Shown piece after piece: positions 33,342 to 42,747 of a DNA stretch of 64,000 nucleotides (positions are counted from its first letter, which is position 1; each line of letters opens with the position of its first letter). The notes beneath the pieces were generated by a model. The model was not told the DNA's origin. It did not search any database and saw only the letters and a program-made list of their open reading frames with translations. The stretch comes from Nocardia pneumoniae NBRC 100136. Lineage in GTDB: Bacteria > Actinomycetota > Actinomycetes > Mycobacteriales > Mycobacteriaceae. The stretch lies in contig NZ_BAGF01000062.1 in the NCBI RefSeq assembly GCF_000308755.1, positions 62,001 to 126,000 on the forward strand. Reading direction: 5' to 3'. The position numbers and the translations under genes are program-made.

Positions 33342-34706
33342 TTACGCCTTGACCAGGTCTTTGGTCTCGGCCTCCTGGGTGAGCGGTGCGCCGGGCGCCG
33401 CGTGGTCGTCGTCGACCATGGTGCCCTCGTCGAACGGCAGCTTGCGGTCGAGCACCTCGCGTACCCGGTCCACGTCGACGGTCTTGGTCCAGGTGCCGAT
33501 CAGCACCGTGGCGACCGCGTTACCGGAGAAGTTGGTCAGCGCCCGCGCCTCGGACATGAAGCGGTCGATGCCGACGATCACGCCGACGCCGTCGAGAAGT
33601 TCGGGCCGGTGGCTCTGCAATCCGGCCGCCAGCGTGGCCAGGCCCGCGCCGGTGACCCCTGCCGCGCCCTTGGACGCGACGATCATGAACAGCAGCAGGC
33701 CGACTTGCTCCCCGACCGACAGCGGCTTGCCCATCGCCTCGGCGATGAACAGCGACGCCATGGTCAGGTAGATGGCGGTGCCGTCCAGGTTGAACGAGTA
33801 TCCGGTCGGCACGACGACACCCACCGTGGTGCGCTCCACGCCCAGGTGATCCATCTTCGCGATCAACCGCGGCAGCGCCGATTCCGAGGACGAGGTCGCG
33901 ACGATCAGCAGGTACTCCCGCGCCAGATAGCGCACCAGCTTGAAGATCGACACCCGCGAGACGGCCCACAGCAGCACGCCCAGCACGCCGAAGACGAAGA
34001 CCAGGCAGGTCAGGTAGAACGCGATCATCAGCGTGCCCAGCTTCACCACCGCGTCCAGGCCGGTCTTGCCGACCACGTTCGCGATCGCGCCGAACGCGCC
34101 GACCGGCGCCAGCCACAGGATCATCACCAGGATCCGGAACACCAGCTTCTGCAGCAGCGCCACCCCGCGCACGATCGGCTCGCCCGCTCGGCCCATCGCC
34201 TGCACCGCGAACCCGACCAGGAGCGCGACGAACAGCGCCTGCAGGACATTGCCCGCGGTGAGCGAGGACAGCAGTGTGTTGGGAACGATGTTCTGGATGA
34301 AGTCCCAGGTGCCGCCCGCACTGTGCGCCTTGTCGGCCAGATCGTGACCGGCTTTGGTCGACTTGGCGATATTCAGCCCGGTGCCCGGTTGCAGCAGGTT
34401 GCCGACGACCAGGCCGATTCCCAGCGCGATGGTCGACATGACCAGGAAGTAGCCGATGGCCAGGCCGCCGACCTTGCCGACCGTGGCCGCCGCGCGCACC
34501 GAGCCGATCCCGAGCACGATGGTGCAGAAGATGACCGGAGCGATCATCATCTTGATGAGGTTGACGAAGATGGTTCCCAGCGGCGCGAACGACTGCGCGA
34601 CGCCGGGCGCCAGCCAGCCGACCAGGACGCCCGCGGCCACCGCCACGATGACGGCCAGGTACAGCCAATGGGTGCGGTCGTGCCGCGTTCGAGTCGAGTC
34701 GCTCAT
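33342..34706 (-). CDS. dctA: Dicarboxylate:cation symporter (DctA, DAACS family)
   Basis: A 454-aa membrane transporter with eight or more hydrophobic segments, the serine-rich hairpin ATSSSESALPRLI, the helix motif GYSFNLDGTAIYLT, and NFSGNAVATVLIGTW near the end. These are typical of C4-dicarboxylate/Na+ or H+ symporters. The ATG at 34706 gives MSDSTRTRHDRTHWLYL; longer frames upstream cross the promoter region. It is divergent from a CitA/DcuS-type sensor kinase and response regulator that probably control it in response to succinate, fumarate or malate. Confidence 0.92.
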   Translation of the reverse strand: MSDSTRTRHDRTHWLYLAVIVAVAAGVLVGWLAPGVAQSFAPLGTIFVNLIKMMIAPVIFCTIVLGIGSVRAAATVGKVGGLAIGYFLVMSTIALGIGLVVGNLLQPGTGLNIAKSTKAGHDLADKAHSAGGTWDFIQNIVPNTLLSSLTAGNVLQALFVALLVGFAVQAMGRAGEPIVRGVALLQKLVFRILVMILWLAPVGAFGAIANVVGKTGLDAVVKLGTLMIAFYLTCLVFVFGVLGVLLWAVSRVSIFKLVRYLAREYLLIVATSSSESALPRLIAKMDHLGVERTTVGVVVPTGYSFNLDGTAIYLTMASLFIAEAMGKPLSVGEQVGLLLFMIVASKGAAGVTGAGLATLAAGLQSHRPELLDGVGVIVGIDRFMSEARALTNFSGNAVATVLIGTWTKTVDVDRVREVLDRKLPFDEGTMVDDDHAAPGAPLTQEAETKDLVKA

Positions 34707-34779
34707 GGCGAGGGTTTCCCTTCGAGAGGTACCGAAGTGAGGTGGCTCACGCCCCCCAGGCAGAATGATGGTCGGCCGG

Positions 34780-34793
34780 GTGACTCCGGTCAC
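34780..34793. promoter_or_regulatory. Inverted repeat GTGAC-TCCG-GTCAC in the dctA/sensor divergent region
   Basis: Perfect 5-bp arms with a 4-nt spacer lie about midway between dctA and the kinase gene, 35 bp upstream of the kinase start. It is a candidate binding site for the response regulator encoded at 36403. Confidence 0.4.
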
Positions 34794-34828
34794 TGTTTGG
34801 TGCATTACTTTCAGTGGAGGAAGAGCTT

Positions 34829-36406
34829 GTGACACTCAGGCGGCTCTCCCTCGCCGGTCAGGCCTTCGTCTTCCAGTTGGTCGTGCTAGCGATGATGGTC
34901 GTGATCGCGGCGGTGCTCGCGGTGCTGGACGCCAGGCACGACAGCGACGTCATCACCACCCGCGAGGTCACCGACGTCGCGGTGAGCGTGGCCGATTCAC
35001 CCTTCACCATCGAAGCCGTCCGCACCCCCGATCCGGCGGCGCTGCTGCAGCCGGTGACCGAGGAGATCCGGCGCGAGACCGGCATGGACTTCATCGTGAT
35101 CATGGCGCCGGACCGGACCCGCTACACGCACACCAACCCCGCGATGATCGGACTGCCGTTCAGCGGCACCATCGATCGCGCGCTGGCGGGCGAGACCTTC
35201 ACCGAGACCTACACCGGCAGCCTCGGTCCCTCCATCCGGGCCGTCACGCCGGTCTACGACGACGGCAGGATCGTCGCTCTGGTCGCCGTGGGGGTGACCC
35301 GCGCGAAGATCGCCGATCAGGTCGCCACCCAGTTTCCGGTGATCCTCGGCGTGGCCGGCGCGGGACTGCTGATCGCGGCGATGGGATCGTTCCTGCTGAG
35401 CCGCCGGCTGCGGCGGCAGACCCACGGCCTCGCGCCCGACGAACTGCGCGTGATGTACGAGCACCACGACGCCGTGCTGCACTCGGTCCGCGAGGGACTG
35501 ATGGTGTTCGGACCGTCCGGCGAGAACGCCGAAGTGGTCAACGACGAGGCGCGCCGCCTGCTCGACCTGCCCCCGGGCGCGGTGCGGCGCAGCGACCTCC
35601 CGCTGTCGCTGCAGCGGATGAGCTCGGGCACCGTGCGCGACGAGATGCACGTGACCACCGATCGGATCCTGCTGGTCAACCAGGACACCGTGGAGTGGGA
35701 GGGCCGCCAGATCGGCACGGTGATGACGATTCGCGACCACACCGAACTGCAGGCGGTGATGGGCGAACTCGACTCGGTGCGCAGCTTCGCGGAATCGTTG
35801 CAGGCGCAGGCGCACGAGTCCGCGAACCGGCTGCACACGGTGGTCACCATGGTGGAACTCGGCCGCCATCAGGAGGCCGTCGAGTTCGCCACCTCGGAGC
35901 TGCAGATGTCCCAGGCGCTGATCGACCGGCTGTTCGCGGCGGTCGGCGCGCCCGCGCTCGCCGCGCTGCTGCTCGGCAAGGTGAACCAGGCGGCCGAACG
36001 CGGCATCGAGCTGACCATCACCGACGACACCGCCCTCGACTCGGTGGAGCCACTGTCGCCGCACGAAACGGTCACATTGGTCGGCAATCTGGTCGACAAC
36101 GCGATCGACGCCGCTTCGGACAGCCCGTCCGGCTGGGTGGAGGTCACGCTGCGCCACGAGGAGGTGGACGCGGCGGCCGACGGCGCCTCGATGCTGGTCG
36201 TCCGGGTCGCCGACAGCGGACCCGGGATGTCGGCGGAGATGTTCGCGCGCGCGTCGCAACGGGGCTATTCGACCAAGGCCCACCATCACGGGCTCGGTCT
36301 GGCACTGGTCCACCGGCTGGTGGCCCGCCACGGCGGAACCATCCGCACCCAACGGGATCCCGAGAGCGCGGTGACCGTGACGATTCCACGAAAGGAAGCA
36401 CGATGA
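34829..36406 (+). CDS. CitA/DcuS/DctS-type sensor histidine kinase
   Basis: A 525-aa kinase: N-terminal membrane segment (about 12-35), extracellular Cache/PDC ligand domain (about 36-165, with TRYTHTNPAMIGLPF typical of citrate/C4-dicarboxylate sensors), second membrane segment (about 170-192), cytosolic PAS (about 205-305), SpoOB-type dimerisation helix with the phospho-accepting His329 in AHESANRLHTVV, and an ATPase domain with GNLVDNAIDAA, DSGPGM and GLGLALV. GTG 34829 follows GGAGGAAG. Its stop overlaps the regulator ATG (ATGA). Divergence from dctA points to C4-dicarboxylate sensing. Confidence 0.92.
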   Translation: MTLRRLSLAGQAFVFQLVVLAMMVVIAAVLAVLDARHDSDVITTREVTDVAVSVADSPFTIEAVRTPDPAALLQPVTEEIRRETGMDFIVIMAPDRTRYTHTNPAMIGLPFSGTIDRALAGETFTETYTGSLGPSIRAVTPVYDDGRIVALVAVGVTRAKIADQVATQFPVILGVAGAGLLIAAMGSFLLSRRLRRQTHGLAPDELRVMYEHHDAVLHSVREGLMVFGPSGENAEVVNDEARRLLDLPPGAVRRSDLPLSLQRMSSGTVRDEMHVTTDRILLVNQDTVEWEGRQIGTVMTIRDHTELQAVMGELDSVRSFAESLQAQAHESANRLHTVVTMVELGRHQEAVEFATSELQMSQALIDRLFAAVGAPALAALLLGKVNQAAERGIELTITDDTALDSVEPLSPHETVTLVGNLVDNAIDAASDSPSGWVEVTLRHEEVDAAADGASMLVVRVADSGPGMSAEMFARASQRGYSTKAHHHGLGLALVHRLVARHGGTIRTQRDPESAVTVTIPRKEAR

Positions 36407-37104
36407 TCCGAGTGCTGATCGTCGAGGACGAGCCGCTGATCGCCGAAGCGCACCGCGCCTACGTGGAGCGCATCGCCGGATTCACGCCCGTCGGCGTCGC
36501 CCATACCGGACGTGAGGCGATGCGCGCGGCCGCCGATGCCGCGGCCGAGGGCACTCCGATCGACTTGGTGCTGATGGACATCGGGCTACCGGACGCGAGC
36601 GGCTTGGACGTCGCCGCCGCGCTGACCGGGCTGGCGCCGCGCCCCGACGTCATCGCGATCACCTCCGCGCGCGACCTCGCCATGGTGCGCACCGCCGTGT
36701 CGCACGGCGTCGTGCTGTACCTGCTGAAACCGTTCACCTTCGCCGCGTTCCGCGACAAGCTGGACCGCTACCGCGAGTTCCGCACCGCGCTGCCCGCGGG
36801 CGAGAGCGCCATTTCGCAGCACGACATCGACCGGGCGTTGAGCGCGTTGCGTACGACCGACCAGCGCGCCGCCACCCCCAAAGGCGTCGCGCCGCAGACG
36901 CTCGACGAGATCTCCCGTGCGGTGCGCGCCGCCGAAAGCGAGGGCGTCACGGCCGCGGACACCGCGACCGCGATCGGGGTCTCCCGCATCACCGCCTGGC
37001 GTTACCTGGAGAAACTGGCCGACGACGGCCTGGTGATGCGGCGTTCGGACTACGGCAGAGCAGGTCGTCCGAAGACCCGCTACGTCTGGAAGAGCACCGG
37101 CTGA
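36403..37104 (+). CDS. CitB/DcuR-family response regulator
   Basis: A 233-aa regulator. The receiver domain (1-125) has VEDEP, phospho-acceptor Asp59 in VLMDIGLPD, and the conserved Lys in LLKPFTF. The C-terminal half ends in a winged HTH (ADTATAIGVSRITAWRYLEKL then GRAGRPKTRYVW), as in CitB/DcuR. It is translationally coupled to the kinase and is expected to activate dctA. Its TGA directly abuts the stop codon of the convergent P450 gene (TGATCA), leaving no intergenic base. Confidence 0.92.
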   Translation: MIRVLIVEDEPLIAEAHRAYVERIAGFTPVGVAHTGREAMRAAADAAAEGTPIDLVLMDIGLPDASGLDVAAALTGLAPRPDVIAITSARDLAMVRTAVSHGVVLYLLKPFTFAAFRDKLDRYREFRTALPAGESAISQHDIDRALSALRTTDQRAATPKGVAPQTLDEISRAVRAAESEGVTAADTATAIGVSRITAWRYLEKLADDGLVMRRSDYGRAGRPKTRYVWKSTG

Positions 37105-38412
37105 TCACACCGCCGACGGTTCTGGCGCGTGCGCACGGCGGCCGAGCCGCACCGGCATCCGCTCGTAGCCGTGCAGGGTGAACAGCTTCCGCCGCTTCAG
37201 CGGACCATCCAGGCTCAGGTCGGGGAAGCGCTCGAACAGCGCCCGCAGCGCGTAGACGCCTTCCATCCTGGCCAGGCTGGCGCCCAGGCAGACGTGCACG
37301 CCGCTGCTGAAGGACAGATGATCCTTGGCGTTGTCGCGCCCGACGTCGAACCGTCCGGGATCGGCGAAGACGGCCGGGTCGTGGTTGGCGCCCGCCAGCG
37401 ACAGCACCACCGTGTTGCCCGCGCGCACGTGGACACCGTCGAGCTCCACGTCGGTCAACGCGGTGCGTGCGGTGGTGTGCACCGGCGAGTCGAAGCGCAG
37501 GATCTCCTCGACGGCGTTGGGCCACAGCTCCGGCTCCGCCCGCAGCCGCTCCAACTGGTCCGGATGCGCCAGCAGCAGTGCGACGCCGTTGCCGATCAGG
37601 TTGACCGTCGTCTCGAAACCGGCGCCCATGAGCAGGCTCGCGGTGGCTTTCAGCGCGAAGGAGTCCAGCTCCCCCGCGGTGACCAGGCTGCTGAGGATGT
37701 CCTCGCCCGGCTCACGGCGCAGCCGGTCGATATGCCGGTCGAGGTAGTCGTTCATCACCTCCATGGCCATCAGGGCCTTGCGGTACACGCGCCATGGGAT
37801 GCCGATGTCCAGCAACGGCGTCATCTGATCGCCCCAGTCGAGGAACCTCGCCTTGTCCTCGTCGGGGAAGCCGAGCATCTCGGAGATGATCGCGATCGGC
37901 ACCTGGGAGGCGTAGGACTCGATCAGATCGGCCGAGCCGCCCGCCGGTAGCGCGTTCAGCAACTCCTCGGTGACCGTCTCGACGCGGTCGCGCAGCCTGC
38001 GGACCGCGCGCGGGGTGAACGCCGAAGCGACCGGCTTGCGCATCCGCGTGTGCTCCGGCGGATCGATTACCAGCATCGACGGCGGTTCGACCGGGTTCGG
38101 CGGCAGCGGGAAGCGCTCGGCGAGCTTCTGCAGCGGTCTGGGGATGTTGAAGCTCTCCGTGGTGCGCACGCCGAAGCGGGTGTCGCGCAGGATGGAACGG
38201 CTCAGCTCGTGATCGAAGGTCGCCCACGCGATCGAGGTCCGCTGCAGCCTGCCTTGGCCGCGCAGCTGCTCGATGAGCGGGTAGGGGTCATCGCAGCCGG
38301 TGGGCCCGGCCATCAATTCGGCGAACGCGTCGCCACGGCGGGCCTGTAATCGCAGGGCGAGGCGCGGGGCGCCCTGCACCGACATCCAGCGGAACCAATA
38401 CTGTGGCTTCAT
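37105..38412 (-). CDS. Cytochrome P450
   Basis: A 435-aa soluble bacterial P450: I-helix oxygen motif GAGFETT (263-269), K-helix ExxR (E303-R306 in EEILRFDSP), and heme-ligand loop FSSGVHVCLGAS with Cys375. It hydroxylates an unknown lipophilic substrate with electrons from ferredoxin partners encoded elsewhere. The ATG at 38412 was chosen because the family N-terminus begins there; the open frame further upstream is antisense to nothing recognisable and lacks similarity. No ferredoxin gene is adjacent. Confidence 0.9.
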   Translation of the reverse strand: MKPQYWFRWMSVQGAPRLALRLQARRGDAFAELMAGPTGCDDPYPLIEQLRGQGRLQRTSIAWATFDHELSRSILRDTRFGVRTTESFNIPRPLQKLAERFPLPPNPVEPPSMLVIDPPEHTRMRKPVASAFTPRAVRRLRDRVETVTEELLNALPAGGSADLIESYASQVPIAIISEMLGFPDEDKARFLDWGDQMTPLLDIGIPWRVYRKALMAMEVMNDYLDRHIDRLRREPGEDILSSLVTAGELDSFALKATASLLMGAGFETTVNLIGNGVALLLAHPDQLERLRAEPELWPNAVEEILRFDSPVHTTARTALTDVELDGVHVRAGNTVVLSLAGANHDPAVFADPGRFDVGRDNAKDHLSFSSGVHVCLGASLARMEGVYALRALFERFPDLSLDGPLKRRKLFTLHGYERMPVRLGRRAHAPEPSAV

Positions 38413-38534
38413 AGTCCAACCCCGTCGTTGTGCGATGAGTCCACCGTACGGAAGTACGCGAACTTGTGGAACGTCCTGTGGTCGGATCGGCGCCAATACC
38501 GCGGTAGGAGCACTCCCGTGCGGCTGCCGCTCGC

Positions 38535-39257
38535 TCACAGACGCTGCGCGGTCACCCGTTCCGAAGCGATGCGGCGGTCGTGCAGCGCCGGATCCGGGTT
38601 GACCACCTGCACCAGCGAGGCGCCCGCGGCCAGCACCGCGACGTAGCCGTCGACGAGCTCCGCCGGGGTGTCCCACGGCGTGCTGGACAGCACCCGGTCG
38701 CCCTCGGAGAAGCCTTGCCGCAGGGCCGATTTCCGTGCCTCGGCGAGTACCTCGGCGACCGGCATGCCCTCCAGCGCGACTCCGGCGCCGCGGGCCAGGA
38801 ACTGGTCGCCGTGCACCCGCACCGCGGTGGCGAAATCAGTGACGCCCACCGGCAGATCGCGCACCGGGGCGCCCATGGCGTCCAGCGACAGGGCCGCGAC
38901 CTCACCGGCGCCGTCGGTGTCGTCGAGACGATCGGGGGTCGCCAAGGCCAGGTCGGCGTCCTCGTCGGGGTGCAGCACCACCTCGGTGCCCGCCCACCAG
39001 CAGCCGAGCAGCACCGCGGCGGTCTGCCAGTGCGCGGGCAGCAGCACGGCGACCCGGGCGCCCGCGCTCAGGCCGAACTCGTCGCGAATCAGGTTGGCCG
39101 TCTTGGCCGCCCAGTTCGCCAGCGTCAGGCCGGACAGCTCGATCCGCGCGCCGGTCGCGTCGTCGTAATAGGTGACGCGCGGGCCCGCCGGCTCGCGGGC
39201 GAGGATCGGATCGAGTATCGCTTCGGTGAGTGTGTGTGCCTGGTCGATGTCACGCAT
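38535..39257 (-). CDS. TIGR03089-family protein (Rv3268-like)
   Basis: A 240-aa conserved actinobacterial protein that looks like the N-terminal piece of an AMP-forming acyl-adenylate enzyme (GARIELSGLTLANWAAKTAN and ARVAVLLPAHWQTAAVLLGCWWAG) but lacks the ATP-binding P-loop and C-terminal lid, so adenylation activity is unlikely. It sits 3 bp after the LCP gene on the same strand, as Rv3268 does next to Rv3267, suggesting a shared role in cell-wall polymer attachment. The start is ATG 39257. Confidence 0.78.
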   Translation of the reverse strand: MRDIDQAHTLTEAILDPILAREPAGPRVTYYDDATGARIELSGLTLANWAAKTANLIRDEFGLSAGARVAVLLPAHWQTAAVLLGCWWAGTEVVLHPDEDADLALATPDRLDDTDGAGEVAALSLDAMGAPVRDLPVGVTDFATAVRVHGDQFLARGAGVALEGMPVAEVLAEARKSALRQGFSEGDRVLSSTPWDTPAELVDGYVAVLAAGASLVQVVNPDPALHDRRIASERVTAQRL

Positions 39258-39260
39258 GGT

Positions 39261-40748
39261 TCAGTTCACGCATTTCGGTCCGTTCTGGCCTGCATCGATC
39301 GGTGGGGCGGGCGGGACGGGCGTCGCGGAGGTCGACGTTCCGGAGAAGTCGAACACCCGCCCGGCCGCCGAGCCCGGACCAGAATAGTCGCTCGCCAGCA
39401 CGACGCTCACCGAATCCGGCGACAGCGCCGGATCCGCGAGGATCGGCAGCCCGCCGAGCGCGGTGGCCACCGCCTTGGCCTTCTGACTGGACGGGTCCGC
39501 GGCGAGCACCCGGCTGCTCGTCACGCGCTCTCCGGTGTAGTTGGACACCGCGCCTTGGCGGAAGCCTTTGGCGCTCAGTGCCTGTGCCACCTCCGCCGCG
39601 AGTCCGCCGACACCGCCCGCGTTGTAGACGTTGACGGTCACGGTCGTGGGATCGCCGCGGGAATCGGGCGTCCGCGTGGGTTCCGCCTCGCCGACCAGCG
39701 AGGCGACGTAGGTCTTGACCGCCTTGGGCTCGACCTTGACCACGGATTCGCCGCTGCTGGTCTCGCCGTTGAGGTCGGCGACCGGAATGGTCTCGAAGGT
39801 CACCTGGCCGCCGGAGAGATCCTTCAACTGCTGGAGGAAGGCGAGCACGTCCCAGCCCTCGTCCACCACGATCGTCCGTCCCACCGCGTCGCTGAGCTTG
39901 TGCAACGTGCCCGGATTGCTGAGCGTCTTCGCGCTGAGGACCTGCCGCACCAACTGCGCCATGAACACCTGCTGGCGCACGATCCGATCGATGTCACCGC
40001 GCGGCAGATTGTGGCGCTGGCGCACGAAACTGAGCGCACGCGACCCGTCCAGGCGCTGAGGTCCCGCGGGGAAATCGGCGCCGGACATCCATTCCTCCAC
40101 CGGATTTCGCAGGCACACCTCGACGCCGCCGACCGCGTCGGTGAGCAGCACGAAGCCGAGCAGGCTCACCTCGGCGTAGTGGTCGACGGTGAGCCCGGTC
40201 AGGGTCGCCACGGTCTTGATCAGCGCCTGCCTGCCCGCCTGGGTGGACTGGCGCTGCGCGTCGGTCTCCGAGACGCCCTGCTCGGTCAGCTTCACGTACT
40301 GGGCCGCCTTGGTCGCGCCGTAGGCGGAGTTGATCTTGCCCATGCCGAGGCCGGGAATGTCGACGTAGGAGTCACGCGGAATGGAGATCGCGGTGGCCGA
40401 GCGCCCGTCGTTCGGCACGCGCAGCAGCACGATGGTGTCGGTGTTGGTGCCGGACTCGTCGCCCGCGTGCAGGATCGCGCGCTCGCGGTCGGACAGCGGA
40501 TTGCCGTGTGCGTCGGTCCGGCTGTCCACGCCGACCAGCAGGATGTCCACCGCGCCGTCGCGGCCGCCGCCGAGCCCGAGGTCACCGATGCGCTCGATGT
40601 TGGCGACCAGCGCATCCACGCTGCGCCAAGCGAATCCGGTGAGCACGAGCACGAGGACGGCGGCGGCCGCGGCCAACGAGCGCAGCGGTCCGAACGACTG
40701 CGTGCCGGGCCGGGGCGGCCGCGGCGACACCGATGTGCCCTGCGACAA
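39261..40748 (-). CDS. LytR-CpsA-Psr (LCP) family protein with LytR_C domain
   Basis: A 495-aa membrane-anchored protein: N-terminal membrane segment (about 23-42), LCP catalytic domain (about 65-290, with the conserved Asp/Arg of VGVDSRTDA, SIPRDSYVDIPG and DIDRIVRQQ), and a C-terminal LytR_C domain (about 365-465). LCP enzymes ligate arabinogalactan to peptidoglycan in mycolate actinobacteria. It is equivalent to Rv3267 (CpsA1/Lcp1). A TTG start after GAGAGG is the best candidate. It is divergent from rmlD, a gene for the rhamnose of the same linker. Confidence 0.9.
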   Translation of the reverse strand: MSQGTSVSPRPPRPGTQSFGPLRSLAAAAAVLVLVLTGFAWRSVDALVANIERIGDLGLGGGRDGAVDILLVGVDSRTDAHGNPLSDRERAILHAGDESGTNTDTIVLLRVPNDGRSATAISIPRDSYVDIPGLGMGKINSAYGATKAAQYVKLTEQGVSETDAQRQSTQAGRQALIKTVATLTGLTVDHYAEVSLLGFVLLTDAVGGVEVCLRNPVEEWMSGADFPAGPQRLDGSRALSFVRQRHNLPRGDIDRIVRQQVFMAQLVRQVLSAKTLSNPGTLHKLSDAVGRTIVVDEGWDVLAFLQQLKDLSGGQVTFETIPVADLNGETSSGESVVKVEPKAVKTYVASLVGEAEPTRTPDSRGDPTTVTVNVYNAGGVGGLAAEVAQALSAKGFRQGAVSNYTGERVTSSRVLAADPSSQKAKAVATALGGLPILADPALSPDSVSVVLASDYSGPGSAAGRVFDFSGTSTSATPVPPAPPIDAGQNGPKCVN

Positions 40749-40925
40749 CTCTGCATCCTCTCGCCGAAACTGGGTTTCGTGGCGACGCGTGTGCGCAACC
40801 GCACCGCCACCTGTCGTTCCCGCCCGCCCTGCCCGGTTCCGGGATCCCCCCGACGCCTCGAGCTAACGAACGGTTACTGCGAAGGACCTCAACCGCGAGC
40901 GCGGCGGCATGCCAGACTTGCGCCC

Positions 40926-41795
40926 GTGACCGACCTCACCGCGCCCCGATCCACCGTATCCGCACGCCTCGTCGTCACCGGGGCGCACGGGCAGGTGGGC
41001 CGGGAACTGCTGCGTCTCGCTCCGGCCGCCCACGGCTACGGGCGGGCCGAACTCGACATCACCGACCCCGCCGCCGTGCGCGCGGTACTCACACCCGGCG
41101 ACGTGGTGCTCAACTGCGCCGCCTACACCGCCGTCGACCGGGCCGAAACCGAGACCGAGGCAGCGTACGCGGGTAACGCGACCGGACCGGCCGTGCTCGC
41201 CGAGGCCTGCGCGGCGCTCGGTGCCCGGCTGATCCATCTGTCCACCGACTATGTCTTTCCAGGTACCCACCAGCGGCCATATGACACCACCGATCCGACC
41301 GGACCCGCGTCCGTCTACGGAAAGTCCAAACTCGCGGGCGAGCAGGCGGTGCTGGCCGGGTGCCCGAACGCGCACGTGGTGCGCACCGCCTGGGTATACA
41401 CCGGGCGCGGCGGCGATTTCGTCGCGACGATGCTGCGGCTGGAACGGGAACGCGACACCGTCGACGTGGTGGACGACGAGGTCGGCTCACCAACATACGC
41501 CGCCGACCTGGCCGCCGCGCTGCTGGAGCTGGCGGGACGACCGGACGCGCCCCGAGTCCTGCACGCCACCAACGCCGGTCAGGCCAGCCGGTTCGAACTC
41601 GCCCGCGCGGTGTTCGCCGGGATCGGCGCCGACCCGGAGCGGGTGCGGCCCTGTGACTCGTCGGCGTTTCCCAGACCCGCACGGCGCCCGGCATATTCGG
41701 TGCTGTCGCCGCGTGCCTGGGACAACGCCGGGCTGACTCCCCTGCGCGCTTGGCGAACGGCACTGGGGGACGCGCTGGCGCGCCGGTCCAGCTAG
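40926..41795 (+). CDS. rmlD: dTDP-4-dehydrorhamnose reductase
   Basis: A 289-aa Rossmann-fold reductase completing dTDP-L-rhamnose, the sugar of the arabinogalactan linker. Visible motifs: LVVTGAHGQVGREL (NADPH binding), LSTDYVFPG, and the catalytic YGKSK. It corresponds to Rv3266c. GTG 40926 lies 8 nt beyond CAGACT and has no Shine-Dalgarno, so a leaderless start is likely. wbbL follows 11 bp downstream, with its -10 hexamer overlapping the rmlD stop codon. Confidence 0.93.
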   Translation: MTDLTAPRSTVSARLVVTGAHGQVGRELLRLAPAAHGYGRAELDITDPAAVRAVLTPGDVVLNCAAYTAVDRAETETEAAYAGNATGPAVLAEACAALGARLIHLSTDYVFPGTHQRPYDTTDPTGPASVYGKSKLAGEQAVLAGCPNAHVVRTAWVYTGRGGDFVATMLRLERERDTVDVVDDEVGSPTYAADLAAALLELAGRPDAPRVLHATNAGQASRFELARAVFAGIGADPERVRPCDSSAFPRPARRPAYSVLSPRAWDNAGLTPLRAWRTALGDALARRSS

Positions 41796-41798
41796 GGT
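41793..41798 (+). promoter_or_regulatory. -10 element of wbbL overlapping rmlD stop
   Basis: TAGGGT uses the TAG stop of rmlD as its first three bases and lies 8 nt before GTG 41807. It implies an internal, leaderless transcript for wbbL. Confidence 0.45.
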
Positions 41799-41806
41799 TT
41801 ATCTCC

Positions 41807-42703
41807 GTGAGCGATTCCGATTCCGCCGCGCCCGCGAGCCTGGCCGTCGTCACGGTGACCTACTCGCCGGGTGAACACCTCGAGCACTTCATCACCACCC
41901 TCGCCGCGGCCACCACGGAGAAACCGCAGGTGATCCTGGCCGACAACGGCTCGGTGGACGGCGTGCCGGAGCTGGTCGCCGAGGCCAACTCGCACGTGCG
42001 GCTACTGCGCACCGGCGGCAACATCGGCTATGGCGGCGCGATCAACCGCGCCGTCGCGGAGATCGATCCGGCCATCGAGTTCATCGTGATCGCCAACCCC
42101 GACATCCGCTGGGGCGTCGACTCCATCGACAAGCTGCTCGCGGCGGCCAAGCGCTGGCCGCGCGCGGGCGCACTCGGGCCGCTGGTGCTGGAACCGGACG
42201 GCAGCGTGTATCCGTCCGCGCGGCGGGTGCCCGGCCTGCTCGACGGCGCCGGTCACGCGATCCTGGGCACGGTGTGGAAGTCCAACCCGTGGACTCGCCG
42301 CTACCGGCAGGAGAACGAGGAGATCTCCGAGCGGGCGGTCGGCTGGCTGTCCGGATCGTGCCTGCTGGTACGGCGCGCGGCGTTCGACTCGATCGACGGC
42401 TTCGACTCGCGCTACTTCATGTACATGGAGGACGTCGACTTCGGCGACCGGATGGGCAAGGCGGGCTGGCACAACGTGTTCGTGCCGGACGCCGAGGTCA
42501 CCCATGCCAAGGGGCATGCGGCGGGCCGCCATCCCGAAGTCATGCTGCCCGCCCACCACGCCAGCGCCTACCGGTTCCAGGCCGACCGGCATCCGCACTG
42601 GTGGCAGGCGCCGCTGCGGCTGGCGCTGCGGGCCGGACTTGCGATGCGCTCGAGGATTGCGGTTCGATCTGCCCTGCGCCAACAGGCGCGCGACGCCGGA
42701 TAA
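41807..42703 (+). CDS. wbbL: Rhamnosyltransferase WbbL (linker-unit GT2)
   Basis: A 298-aa family-2 glycosyltransferase that adds rhamnose to GlcNAc-PP-decaprenol when the arabinogalactan linker is built. The nucleotide-sugar site is in VTVTYSPGEHLEHF and ILADNGSVDG, the DxD-like motif in VIANPDIRWG, and the acceptor region in YFMYMEDVDFGDRMGKAGW. It corresponds to Rv3265c, an essential gene in mycobacteria. It forms a cluster with rmlD and the GDP-mannose pyrophosphorylase. Confidence 0.93.
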   Translation: MSDSDSAAPASLAVVTVTYSPGEHLEHFITTLAAATTEKPQVILADNGSVDGVPELVAEANSHVRLLRTGGNIGYGGAINRAVAEIDPAIEFIVIANPDIRWGVDSIDKLLAAAKRWPRAGALGPLVLEPDGSVYPSARRVPGLLDGAGHAILGTVWKSNPWTRRYRQENEEISERAVGWLSGSCLLVRRAAFDSIDGFDSRYFMYMEDVDFGDRMGKAGWHNVFVPDAEVTHAKGHAAGRHPEVMLPAHHASAYRFQADRHPHWWQAPLRLALRAGLAMRSRIAVRSALRQQARDAG

Positions 42704-42747
42704 CCGGTGCCGCGGAAGAGTCGACGTTGTGAGCTAGGGGTAGCTGG

